Assembly: GCF_029872155.1 (NCBI RefSeq)
Contig: NZ_JARXLA010000008.1
Location: 126,501 to 190,500 of the forward strand
Source of the DNA: Hyphomicrobium sp. D-2
GTDB taxonomy: Bacteria > Pseudomonadota > Alphaproteobacteria > Rhizobiales > Hyphomicrobiaceae
Reading direction: 5' to 3'
DNA: 64,000 nt
Made by a program: the position numbers and the translations under genes. How positions within the stretch are numbered: position 1 is the first letter of the stretch; each line of letters opens with the position of its first letter. Shown here one piece after another: positions 1-6,800 of this stretch. Under the pieces are notes generated by a model. The model was not told the origin of the DNA and ran no database searches. It worked only from the letters and a program-made list of their open reading frames with translations.

Positions 1-594
1 TTGAAGTAATCGAACGCGAGCGACGTCAGCGCGGCAGGCGTGGTGCATTCAAGCGTGTACTTGGCGTGAAATTCGGTGTGGCCGCTGTCGTGCGCGTGGT
101 CATGCTTGTGGTCTGCATGGTCGTGGTCATCGTGCTTATGATCGGCGTGATCGTGTTTGCCGTGATCGTGACCGTCGTCGTGCTTGTGATCAGCGCCAGC
201 GTGATCATCGTCCCTTGCACCATGCAGGTGCACGTCGGTTTCAGCGACCGAACAACCGGCAGCGGCGGGCAGAGCGGAACAGCTCCAGCGGCTTCGCGAG
301 CGTAGCCTTGGCCTTCTCCACTGCAGCCTTCTGCGCATCGCTGGTCGGTGCGCTTTCGAAGCCGACGATATCCATGCCCGGCGCTTTCAGCTCCAGTGCC
401 ACGCGACTGCCCTCGATGGCGATGTTGAACGTGCCGCGGCCGTGCACGTGCGCTCCGAGTTCGCGGTGTTCGTGGCTGCTGTGGTCGTGGCCGTCGTGCT
501 TGTGATCCTTGTCGTGATCGTGGGCAGTAGCACGGTTACCGCGGAACGCTGCCACAGCAATGATCGCAATCGAGGAACGAAGAGACGTGCGCAT
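1..594 (-). pseudogene. ZrgA-like (DUF2796) His-rich periplasmic metal-binding protein, frameshifted and cut by the window edge
   Basis: The N-terminal part (594 down to about 275) has a signal-peptide-like start, a first His/Asp-rich stretch and the segment ELGAHVHGRGTFNIAIEG typical of DUF2796/ZrgA proteins, then reads into a stop at 241. A one-base shift near 268-278 restores the frame as LPAAAGCSVAETDVHLHG, followed by a second long His/Asp tract (many HDH and DHKHD repeats) and ECTTPAALTSLAFDYF at the edge. Family knowledge: ZrgA proteins are zinc-regulated periplasmic zinc-binding proteins. Both halves fit one gene, so this is either a recent frameshift or a sequencing error. The 3' end lies outside the window. 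Function as a zinc buffer or uptake aid is inferred. Confidence 0.75.
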
Positions 595-711
595 GTTGTT
601 TTCCTCACTTAGGCCCGCGCGGCTTCAGCCAGCGACATGGGCGGAATTCGGGTTGCAGGGAATGATAGCAGCGGCATGCAACGACTGTTGCGCGCATGCG
701 GAGCAACGGAG

Positions 712-1107
712 CTATGCCGACGGCGGTCCGCGCGCATCGAAATCAGCCGTATTGTGGATGACGGCAAGCGGCGTGGAAAGCGGCGCGGCGGCTATGACAA
801 CGCGATCGGCACGCGGTTGCAACACGCTGAGTGCGGGGACCATGCCGCCACTGGCGGTGGCCGTGGTCCAGCACAGCGAACAGTCATGCTGCTCGTCACG
901 CGCCGGAACGTCGTTACAGCTCTTGTGCTGCACGATGGCGCGGCACGCCAACGCCTGCGGCTTACGATGCCCGCTAGCATGTTCCGCCGCCGAATGATGG
1001 ATGTGCCCGGCGGCGTGCTGCTGCGCGTGAACAAGGGCATGGCTCTGCCCCAACACGAGCGCGGCCTGCGCCGCCGCGACAAGCGCGAGCAGGAGAACCG
1101 GACGCAT
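712..1107 (-). CDS. DUF2946 family protein (131 aa)
   Basis: Start chosen at ATG 1107 because it opens a hydrophobic signal-like segment (MRPVLLLALVAAAQAALVLG). His-rich middle, a conserved HDCSLCW motif (CxxC) and the C-terminal ending DARGPPSA are hallmarks of DUF2946, small exported proteins often found near copper or zinc genes. It lies 117 nt downstream of the ZrgA-like gene on the same strand, so the two may share a metal-responsive transcript. The reading frame is open further upstream, but that stretch has no protein-like character. Function unknown; a periplasmic metal role is inferred from His/Cys content and neighbour. Confidence 0.65.
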   Translation of the reverse strand: MRPVLLLALVAAAQAALVLGQSHALVHAQQHAAGHIHHSAAEHASGHRKPQALACRAIVQHKSCNDVPARDEQHDCSLCWTTATASGGMVPALSVLQPRADRVVIAAAPLSTPLAVIHNTADFDARGPPSA

Positions 1108-1344
1108 GAATTTGCGGAAAACGGCGCATGGAGTCTCCAGAAGGCGACAACAATACGCGTACAAATGCGGCGGCGGGAAGGTGCAGGATTGCCCCAAAGA
1201 ACCTGCTCCGCGCCGCAAGCCTGCGACCGGATGAACGCCAAAAAGGCCTAACAGAACCTTACCGCGCTGGAGCACTGACCGGATTGTGAACACGGGCACG
1301 CGGTCTAAGGCAACGCACGGCAGGCCGGGCCTGCACGGGAGCGG

Positions 1345-1650
1345 TTAGTCGGTTGCTTCGGGCGTGATGGGCGCGGGCGGCTTGCCGGTGCCGCCGTGCA
1401 GGAACGTCATGGTGACATAGGCGCCGATCCACGACCCGACAGCGGCGAAGACCACATAGACCCAGTTGTTGGTGTAGCTGATGACGGCGAACGAGGAGAG
1501 TGTGTACCAGAGCGCGCTCCAGTTGGCGGCGGCCACCCGTTTGCGCGCGATGACCGATGACGTGAACATAACATAGACGGCGTCGGTCGCCGCAGTCGCG
1601 ACCACGACACCCAACGCCAGCCACGGATCGATACCCGCCAGGAGTTCCAT
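1345..1650 (-). CDS. Small integral membrane protein (101 aa), unknown function
   Basis: Hydrophobic stretches at roughly residues 8-34 and 44-84 (two or three membrane spans) followed by a short Pro-rich polar tail (GGTGKPPAPITPEATD). Aromatic content is high in the second span region (WYTLSSFAVISYTNNWVYVV). The start at ATG 1650 has no strong ribosome-binding site. I do not recognise a named family. Codon use and the clean frame support a real gene. It stands alone between the metal-associated genes and dcd on the same strand. Confidence 0.6.
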   Translation of the reverse strand: MELLAGIDPWLALGVVVATAATDAVYVMFTSSVIARKRVAAANWSALWYTLSSFAVISYTNNWVYVVFAAVGSWIGAYVTMTFLHGGTGKPPAPITPEATD

Positions 1651-1707
1651 CGCATCAGCATAACTGACGGCGTTTAACGAACGGATGATGGGACGAGTTT
1701 TCTTTTT

Positions 1708-1795
1708 TCACCGGCGAATCCCCTCTGGGGAGCCGGCCGCCGGTGATGGTCCTTTCGCGCTGGCGGCCGGCTGCGCGGAGCGCAGTCGCCAGCGC
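1708..1795. repeat. Two adjacent inverted repeats downstream of dcd
   Basis: First repeat: TCACCGGCG (1708-1716) pairs with CGCCGGTGA (1738-1746). Second repeat: GCGCTGGCG (1757-1765) pairs with CGCCAGCGC (1787-1795), with an inner CTGCG/CGCAG stem. Both arms are perfect. Neither is followed by a T-run in the direction of dcd transcription, so a standard intrinsic terminator is not supported; a Rho-type 3' end, mRNA stabiliser or palindromic element are alternatives. Confidence 0.5.
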
Positions 1796-1824
1796 AAATT
1801 AAAATGCGCACCGCTGGTGCGGGT

Positions 1825-2892
1825 TTAGCGGAAGTGCTTCGACAGCTTCAGGCCCTGCGCCTGATAATGCGAGGCGAGGTCGCTGCCGTAGAGCCGTTCG
1901 GGCGTTTCGGTGAGCTGTTCGTAGATCAGGCGGCCGATGGTCTGCCCATGCTCCAGAATGAACGGCACCTTGTGCGAGCGCACTTCGAGCACCGCGCGCG
2001 ATCCCGCGCCACCCGCTTCCGCATGGCCGAAGCCGGGGTCGAAAAAGCCCGCATAGTGCACGCGGAATTCGCCCACCAGCGGATTGAACGGCACCATTTC
2101 AGCAGCCTGATCCGGCGGCACGTGTACGGCTTCCTTGGAGGCGAGAATATAGAACTGATCGGGATCGAGGATCAGCCGCTTGCTCTCGCGCACATGGATC
2201 GGCTCCCAGTAGTCGAGCATGGCGCGGGCGCCAACCGCATCGACATCGACAAGGCCGGTGTGGCGCTTGGCGCGATAGCCGATGAGACCGTTGGCATCGC
2301 CGGTAAGATCGACGGAGAGCGCGATGTCCTGCACCGGTTTTGCATCGGCGCCACCGGCACGGAAGCGGATCTGCGACAGGCGCGAGCCTTTGCGCACCAC
2401 GATCGGAAACGTCTGCGGACAGATTTCGGCGTAAAGCGGGCCGGTGTATCCGGCCGGGATCTGGTCGAACGCGGAGACACCATCGGCGATCACGCGGGTG
2501 AAAACGTCGAGGCGGCCGGTCGAGCTTTTAGGGTTGGTGGCGGCGCACAGCTCTGCGGGCAACGCCAGGCTTTCCAGCAGCGGCACCACGTAGACGCAGC
2601 CGGTTTCCAGCACGGCGCCCTGCGCAAGATTGATGGTGTGGAGATGCAGGTCGTCGAGCTTGGTTTGCACCTTCTCGCTGGCGCCGGGCAGGAAGCTGGC
2701 GCGCACGCGATAGGCGACATCGCCCAGCCGCAGGTCGAGGCTGGCCGGCTGCAGCTGATTGTCGAGCTGCGGTTCAGCCAGCTTAACCGCGCCGGATTCG
2801 ATCAGCGCGCGTATGGCCTGGGACGGCAGAATGCCATCCCGCGCCGCAGCGCCGCCTGCTCCGTTGCCCGACACGTTTTCGGCCCCCGCCAT
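1825..2892 (-). CDS. dcd: 2'-deoxycytidine 5'-triphosphate deaminase, long alphaproteobacterial form (355 aa)
   Basis: Deaminates dCTP to dUTP, supplying dUMP for thymidylate synthesis. The protein has the characteristic opening GILPSQAIRALIESGAV and LQPASLDLRLGDVAYRVRAS, then a second half-repeat with ILDPDQFYILASKEAVHVPP and FFDPGFGHAEAGG, matching the duplicated long Dcd form of alphaproteobacteria (about 360 aa) rather than the 190-aa enterobacterial form. Start taken at ATG 2892 (MAGAENVSG), which has GAGAG just upstream; a longer open frame upstream is not protein-like. It is divergent from metZ, with the SAM-II element and the promoters for both genes in the 258-nt gap. Confidence 0.9.
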   Translation of the reverse strand: MAGAENVSGNGAGGAAARDGILPSQAIRALIESGAVKLAEPQLDNQLQPASLDLRLGDVAYRVRASFLPGASEKVQTKLDDLHLHTINLAQGAVLETGCVYVVPLLESLALPAELCAATNPKSSTGRLDVFTRVIADGVSAFDQIPAGYTGPLYAEICPQTFPIVVRKGSRLSQIRFRAGGADAKPVQDIALSVDLTGDANGLIGYRAKRHTGLVDVDAVGARAMLDYWEPIHVRESKRLILDPDQFYILASKEAVHVPPDQAAEMVPFNPLVGEFRVHYAGFFDPGFGHAEAGGAGSRAVLEVRSHKVPFILEHGQTIGRLIYEQLTETPERLYGSDLASHYQAQGLKLSKHFR

Positions 2893-2985
2893 TTCTCTCA
2901 AGCCCCCACACCTGATACATGGCCTGTCTCTAAAGCAAGCGGGCCTTGACGCCAAGCTCACGCGGGCGCTAAGTGCCTGCCACGA

Positions 2986-3043
2986 AATTCGTGGTCATTT
3001 GGCCGGCCGGCTTGCAGCCACGTAAAACAACTCGCTAAAAGGG
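2986..3043 (+). promoter_or_regulatory. SAM-II riboswitch (metA motif) in the metZ leader
   Basis: The sequence carries the compact SAM-II signature: stem CGTGG (2990-2994) pairing with CCACG (3018-3022), the conserved loop CATTTGGCCGGCCGGCTTG, CAGCCACGTAAA, and the closing ACTCGCTAAAAGGG element that forms the pseudoknot. SAM-II aptamers are known mainly in alphaproteobacteria upstream of methionine genes such as metA, metC and metZ and switch them off when S-adenosylmethionine is abundant. It lies 107 nt upstream of the metZ start on the same strand. Identification is by motif recognition; a covariance-model search was not possible here. Confidence 0.85.
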
Positions 3044-3084
3044 CCGTGCGCATTCTCCCGGAGCATTGAGCGCGGCCGTCTTTT
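3042..3084 (+). terminator. Candidate intrinsic terminator between SAM-II aptamer and metZ
   Basis: GGCC-GT-GCGC (3042-3051) can pair with GCGC-GGCC (3070-3077), with a 2-nt bulge, followed by GTCTTTT. The 5' arm overlaps the last bases of the aptamer's GCTAAAAGGG segment, so aptamer folding and hairpin formation could be linked. The T-run is only four long. A second weaker hairpin, CAGC/GCTG, is followed by GGTTTTTT near 3108-3116. This suggests transcriptional rather than translational control, as inference. Confidence 0.45.
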
Positions 3085-3150
3085 GCGAGCAGCGCTTTGA
3101 GCTGGCCGGGTTTTTTCATGCCGGGCTGGGCAGCCCTGGAGGATATGCGC

Positions 3151-4368
3151 ATGGCGAGCGAGAAGAAACCGACAGCAGACCCGGCCAACTGGGCGCCGCA
3201 GACTCGGCTGGTGCACGGCGGCACGCTGCGCTCCGAATTCGGTGAGACCTCCGAGGCGATGTTCCTGACGCAGGGCTTCGTCTACGACAACGCCGAGCAG
3301 GCTGAAGCGCGCTTCAAGAACGAAGATCCGGGCTTCCAGTACAGCCGTTTCGGCAATCCGACCGTCGCCATGTTCGAGGAGCGCATCCGGCTGCTGGAAG
3401 GCGCCGAGGAAGCTCGCGCCACCGCCAGCGGTATGGCCGCGGTGAATGCCGCCGTGCTGTCGTGTCTCAAGGCTGGCGATCACATCGTTTCAGCGCGCGC
3501 GCTGTTCGGCGCCTGCCGCTACATCGTCGATACGCTGGCGCCGCGCTACGGCATCGGTTGCACACTGGTAGATGGCCGCGATCTGAACGCCTGGAAAAAG
3601 GCCATCCAGCCGAACACGAAGCTGTTCTTCTTCGAGACGCCGTCGAACCCGGCGCTGGAACTGGTGGACATCGCCGCCGTTTCCGAGATCGCACACAGCA
3701 TCGGTGCGATTGTTGTGGTCGACAACGTATTCGCGACACCGATGCTGCAGCGGCCGATGGCACTTGGCGCCGACGTCGTTGTCTATTCGGCAACGAAGCA
3801 CATCGACGGTCAGGGGCGCTGCCTTGGCGGCGCGGTGCTGTGCAGCTCCGACTACATGGCTGGCGGCCTGCAGGAATATCTGCGCCAGACCGGCCCGACG
3901 ATGAGTCCGTTCAATGCCTGGGTGATGCTGAAGGGCATGGAAACGATGCCGCTTCGCGTCAACGCACAGGTGCAAACCGCTGGACGCATCGCCGATCACC
4001 TGGCCAAGCAGCCGGGCGTGAAGAGCGTGCTGTATTGCGGCCGTGACGACCATCCGCAGGCGGAAATCGCCAAGCGCCAGATGAGCGGCGGCGGCCAGAT
4101 GATCGCGTTCGAAGTGGAAGGCGGCAAGGCGGCTGCGTTCGCGCTGCAGAACGCGCTCGGCCTGATCAAGATTTCCAACAATCTCGGCGATGCCAAATCG
4201 CTGATCACCCATCCGGCCACCACAACGCACTTCCGCATCGGACCGGAGGCACGGGCGGAGCTTGGCATCGGCGATGGCCTGATGCGGCTTTCGATCGGCC
4301 TTGAAGCATTCGAGGATCTTGCCGCCGATCTGGATGCCGGGCTTGCCGCCGCGCGCAAAGCTGCATAA
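3151..4368 (+). CDS. metZ: O-succinylhomoserine sulfhydrylase (405 aa)
   Basis: PLP-dependent Cys/Met-metabolism enzyme making homocysteine directly from O-succinylhomoserine and sulfide. Seen: QFSRFGNPT-type substrate loop (FQYSRFGNPTVAMFE), SGMAA phosphate-binding turn, ETPSNP, VVDNVFATP, and the PLP lysine in YSATKHIDGQGR (Lys216). The SLITHPATTTH segment near the C-terminus fits MetZ. Start at ATG 3151 is set by GGAGG at 3138-3142 with 8-nt spacing; an in-frame ATG at 3145 is too close to it. Controlled, by position, by the SAM-II riboswitch. apaG follows after 71 nt on the same strand. Confidence 0.93.
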   Translation: MASEKKPTADPANWAPQTRLVHGGTLRSEFGETSEAMFLTQGFVYDNAEQAEARFKNEDPGFQYSRFGNPTVAMFEERIRLLEGAEEARATASGMAAVNAAVLSCLKAGDHIVSARALFGACRYIVDTLAPRYGIGCTLVDGRDLNAWKKAIQPNTKLFFFETPSNPALELVDIAAVSEIAHSIGAIVVVDNVFATPMLQRPMALGADVVVYSATKHIDGQGRCLGGAVLCSSDYMAGGLQEYLRQTGPTMSPFNAWVMLKGMETMPLRVNAQVQTAGRIADHLAKQPGVKSVLYCGRDDHPQAEIAKRQMSGGGQMIAFEVEGGKAAAFALQNALGLIKISNNLGDAKSLITHPATTTHFRIGPEARAELGIGDGLMRLSIGLEAFEDLAADLDAGLAAARKAA

Positions 4369-4439
4369 GACCAGCGCCGCAACACGCCATACGGCCTGCG
4401 CCTCATTTCAAGGCTGAATTATCAGGAGCAATTGCCGCC

Positions 4440-4832
4440 ATGTACGAAGCCGTGACCCGCGGCATCCGCATCCGCGTCACCCCTCAATATCTTGAGGACC
4501 AGTCGCAGCCTGAGGACAGCGAGTTCTTCTGGGCCTACACCATCGACATCGCCAACGAAGGCGACGAGACGGTGCAGCTCCGCTCGCGCATGTGGCAGAT
4601 TACCGACGGCGTCGGCATGACGGAAGAAGTGCGCGGCCCCGGCGTTGTCGGCGAGACGCCAATGATCGAGCCGGGAACAACCTACACCTACACGTCAGGC
4701 TGTCCTTTGCGCACGCCGTCAGGCATCATGGTGGGCAGCTACCAGATGACGGACACGAAGGGCGAGTTGTTCGACGTTGCAATTCCGGCGTTCTCGCTCG
4801 ACTGTCCGTTCGCCCCCCGCAGCGTGAACTAG
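4440..4832 (+). CDS. apaG: ApaG domain protein (130 aa)
   Basis: Single ApaG/DUF525 immunoglobulin-like domain: VTRGIRIRVTPQYLEDQSQP at the N-terminus, FWAYTIDIANEGDETVQL, the RMWQITDGVG motif, and GVVGETPMIEPGTTYTYTSG with a final MVGSYQMTD strand. Length matches the usual 125-130 aa. ApaG is linked to cobalt/magnesium tolerance and Ap4A levels in enterobacteria; the molecular role is not settled. Preceded by AGGAG at 4422-4426. The TAG stop codon (4830-4832) is also the first base triplet of the downstream palindromic repeat. Confidence 0.92.
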   Translation: MYEAVTRGIRIRVTPQYLEDQSQPEDSEFFWAYTIDIANEGDETVQLRSRMWQITDGVGMTEEVRGPGVVGETPMIEPGTTYTYTSGCPLRTPSGIMVGSYQMTDTKGELFDVAIPAFSLDCPFAPRSVN

Positions 4833-4986
4833 AGCCGTTCAGCGTTTCGTTGAATCGCAAAATGGCTCTAGATGTTTGTTTTGTCGTGCTTCTTATCGGA
4901 AAACCGGTTCCCACTTTTCCGGAAGCACTGGTTCTCCCCCGTGCTTCTCTCGGAAAACCGGTTCCCACTTTTCCGGAAGCACTCTA
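4830..4986. repeat. Composite intergenic palindromic repeat between apaG and argE
   Basis: Part one: TAGAGCC (4830-4836) and GGCTCTA (4864-4870) bracket a core with GCGTTTCGTTGAATCG. Part two is a tandem pair (4886-4928 and 4941-4982); each unit runs from GTGCTTC to GAAGCAC and holds CGGAAAACCGGTTCCCAC and TTTTCCG, i.e. nested palindromes. It resembles the short palindromic intergenic repeats scattered through Rhizobiales genomes. Related copies occur at 20903-20943 and 37989-38067. The frame through it is open and joins argE, but that translation is of the repeat, not of a conserved protein. Confidence 0.85.
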
Positions 4987-5001
4987 GCGAGCGAGCAGAA
5001 C

Positions 5002-6177
5002 ATGAAGGGTCCGGAGTATTCGGTGATCGAGCTTCTGGACCGCCTCGTCAGCTTCGACACCACGAGCCATAAATCCAACGTGGCGCTGATCCGGTTTGTA
5101 GAGGACTACCTTCTGCAGCACGGCGTCGTCAGCCAGCTTGTGCCCAACGCGGACGGCAGCAAAGTCAGCCTGTACGCCACCATCGGGCCGGAGAATGTCG
5201 CGGGCGTTGCGCTGTCCGGGCATACCGACGTTGTGCCGGTGGTCGGGCAGCAGTGGACGTCGGACCCATTCATGCTGACTGAGCGGGACGGCAAACTTTA
5301 TGGCCGCGGCACAACCGACATGAAGGGCTTTCTTGCCTGCATGCTGGCCGCCGTGCCCGACTATGTGAACCGCAAGCTGCAGGTGCCAATCCATCTCGCG
5401 TTTTCCTATGACGAGGAGATCGGCTGCCTCGGCGTGCGGCCGATGATTGCCGAGTTCGGCAAACGGCTGACGATGCCGCGCATGGTTTTCGTCGGCGAGC
5501 CGACGTTGATGACGGTTGTCGATTGCCACAAGGGCCCGGTGCGCTGGCACGTGACCATCAAGGGCCGCGCCGCGCATTCGAGCATGGCGCCGCTGGGCGT
5601 TAACACCATCACCGTGGCGGGCAAACTACTGGGCGAGATTGCGCGCATCGAAGCGGAGCTGAAGGAAGCGCCGCAGGACGCGCGGTTCGATCCGCCCTAC
5701 GCGACGATGCAGGTGACGAAAATCACGGGCGGTACGGCGACGAACATTGTGCCGGTGCAATGCACGATGGACTTCGACATCCGCGCGCTGCCGGGGGTCG
5801 ACATTCCGGCCATCGACCGGCGCATCCGTGCCTTTGCAGCCGATGTTTGCCTGCCGGACATGAAGCGCGTGGCACCGGAGGCGGCGATCGACATTGCCAT
5901 TGCCAATCAGGTGCCGCCGTTCGCAGCGGGTGAACATTCTGAGGCGGTGGCGCTGGCACTGCGTCTGGCGGAGCAGAACGAGACGCACGCGGTTTCGTAC
6001 GCAACGGAAGCGGGCCTGTTCCAGACCGGCGGTTCACCATCGGTTGTGGTGGGGCCGGGCGACATCGCGCAGGCGCATACCGCCGACGAATGGATCGCAA
6101 TCGAGCAGCTTGAGAAGTGCAGCGCGTTCCTCACCCGGCTGGGCGAATGGGCCGAGCACGGCTCAGCGGTGCGCTGA
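5002..6177 (+). CDS. argE: Acetylornithine deacetylase, M20 metallopeptidase family (391 aa)
   Basis: Hydrolyses N-acetylornithine to ornithine in arginine synthesis. M20 metal-site motifs are visible: SGHTDVVPV (His74), GRGTTDMKG (Asp106) and SYDEEIGCLG (Glu138-Glu139); a dimerisation-domain stretch GRAAHSSMAPLGVN follows. Length is typical of the alphaproteobacterial ArgE (about 390). Start at ATG 5002 gives MKGPEYSVIELLDRLVSFDT, where family similarity begins; a longer in-frame reading from 4876 only translates the repeat. argD and argF lie 4 kb away on the other strand. Confidence 0.88.
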   Translation: MKGPEYSVIELLDRLVSFDTTSHKSNVALIRFVEDYLLQHGVVSQLVPNADGSKVSLYATIGPENVAGVALSGHTDVVPVVGQQWTSDPFMLTERDGKLYGRGTTDMKGFLACMLAAVPDYVNRKLQVPIHLAFSYDEEIGCLGVRPMIAEFGKRLTMPRMVFVGEPTLMTVVDCHKGPVRWHVTIKGRAAHSSMAPLGVNTITVAGKLLGEIARIEAELKEAPQDARFDPPYATMQVTKITGGTATNIVPVQCTMDFDIRALPGVDIPAIDRRIRAFAADVCLPDMKRVAPEAAIDIAIANQVPPFAAGEHSEAVALALRLAEQNETHAVSYATEAGLFQTGGSPSVVVGPGDIAQAHTADEWIAIEQLEKCSAFLTRLGEWAEHGSAVR

Positions 6178-6264
6178 CGCACAAGCCGCTCTAGCAACTT
6201 AAAGAGACTGAGCACCCTACAACCGCAAACTTGCTTGCAACCGCGGCTGCTCATGTAATTTGCG

Positions 6265-6367
6265 TGGATGCCGGCCTTCGCCGGCAAGACGGATTGCGGG
6301 CAGCCGGGCACGTTTTGGGTGAAACGTTTGCCTCCGCACACCGTCATCCCAACGCAGGTCGGGAACT
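6265..6367. repeat. Degenerate repeat fragments (GCCGGCCTTCGCCGGC type)
   Basis: TGGATGCCGGCCTTCGCCGG (from 6265) followed by CAAGACGG matches the widespread bacterial intergenic palindrome whose consensus reads roughly 'ggat(g/c)ccgg ccttcgccgg (a/c)atgacgg'. About 75 nt further, CCGTCATCCCAACGCAGG looks like an inverted, decayed partner. No gene is seen in 6178-6428. Probably the relic of a small non-autonomous element; similarity judged from memory of the consensus. Confidence 0.45.
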
Positions 6368-6428
6368 ACGCCAGCTTCCGCCTCTGCGCTTGGTGCGGTC
6401 GGGCACGTCCGCCTAGAGTCCGAAGCGA

Positions 6429-6800
6429 TCAGCGTTCATGCTGTAGCGACGTGCGCGCCAGTAGCGCGGTCGAGATATCCGTCAGCGCGAACGAAACTTT
6501 CTGCGAGCGCTGCTTACGATCGACGATGCGCAGCAAGCCTGTTTCCGCCAGCTCCGTCACCTCGCGCAGCACCAGCGCATGCTCGATACCCAGCAACCGC
6601 GAAAACGTGCGCGTGTCGTCGCTGATGCCCAGACGAAGCGCGACAAGCACCCCGCCACCGATCGGCGTCAGCGATGGCGTTGCAGCGCGCAGTTCGTCGA
6701 CCAGTGCGAGGAAGCGCTCTTCGGAGATGTCTTCCTCGCCGGCAGCTGCATCCGAGGCGTTGCTGTTGCCAGCAACGCCGCTGGTATCTGTCATGCTCAT
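6429..6800 (-). CDS. fdh4B: Small protein coupled to formate dehydrogenase-like gene, Fdh4B candidate (123 aa)
   Basis: Acidic, Ser/Ala-rich N-terminus (about 25 residues), then a helical region that reads like a winged-helix fold: SEERFLALVDELR, DDTRTFSRLLGIEHALVL and TELAETGLLRIVDRKQ. Its ATG (6798-6800) overlaps the TGA stop (6797-6799) of the oxidoreductase gene upstream, implying translational coupling. In Methylobacterium extorquens the fourth formate dehydrogenase is described as a two-gene unit, fdh4A plus a small fdh4B of unknown role; this gene occupies that place. The symbol is therefore tentative, and the winged-helix reading is by eye. Confidence 0.6.
   Translation of the reverse strand: MSMTDTSGVAGNSNASDAAAGEEDISEERFLALVDELRAATPSLTPIGGGVLVALRLGISDDTRTFSRLLGIEHALVLREVTELAETGLLRIVDRKQRSQKVSFALTDISTALLARTSLQHER

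Noticed and set aside
4876-5001. N-terminal extension of argE
   Set aside because: It translates the palindromic repeat (FSGSTGSPPCFSRKTGSHFS); family similarity starts at ATG 5002.
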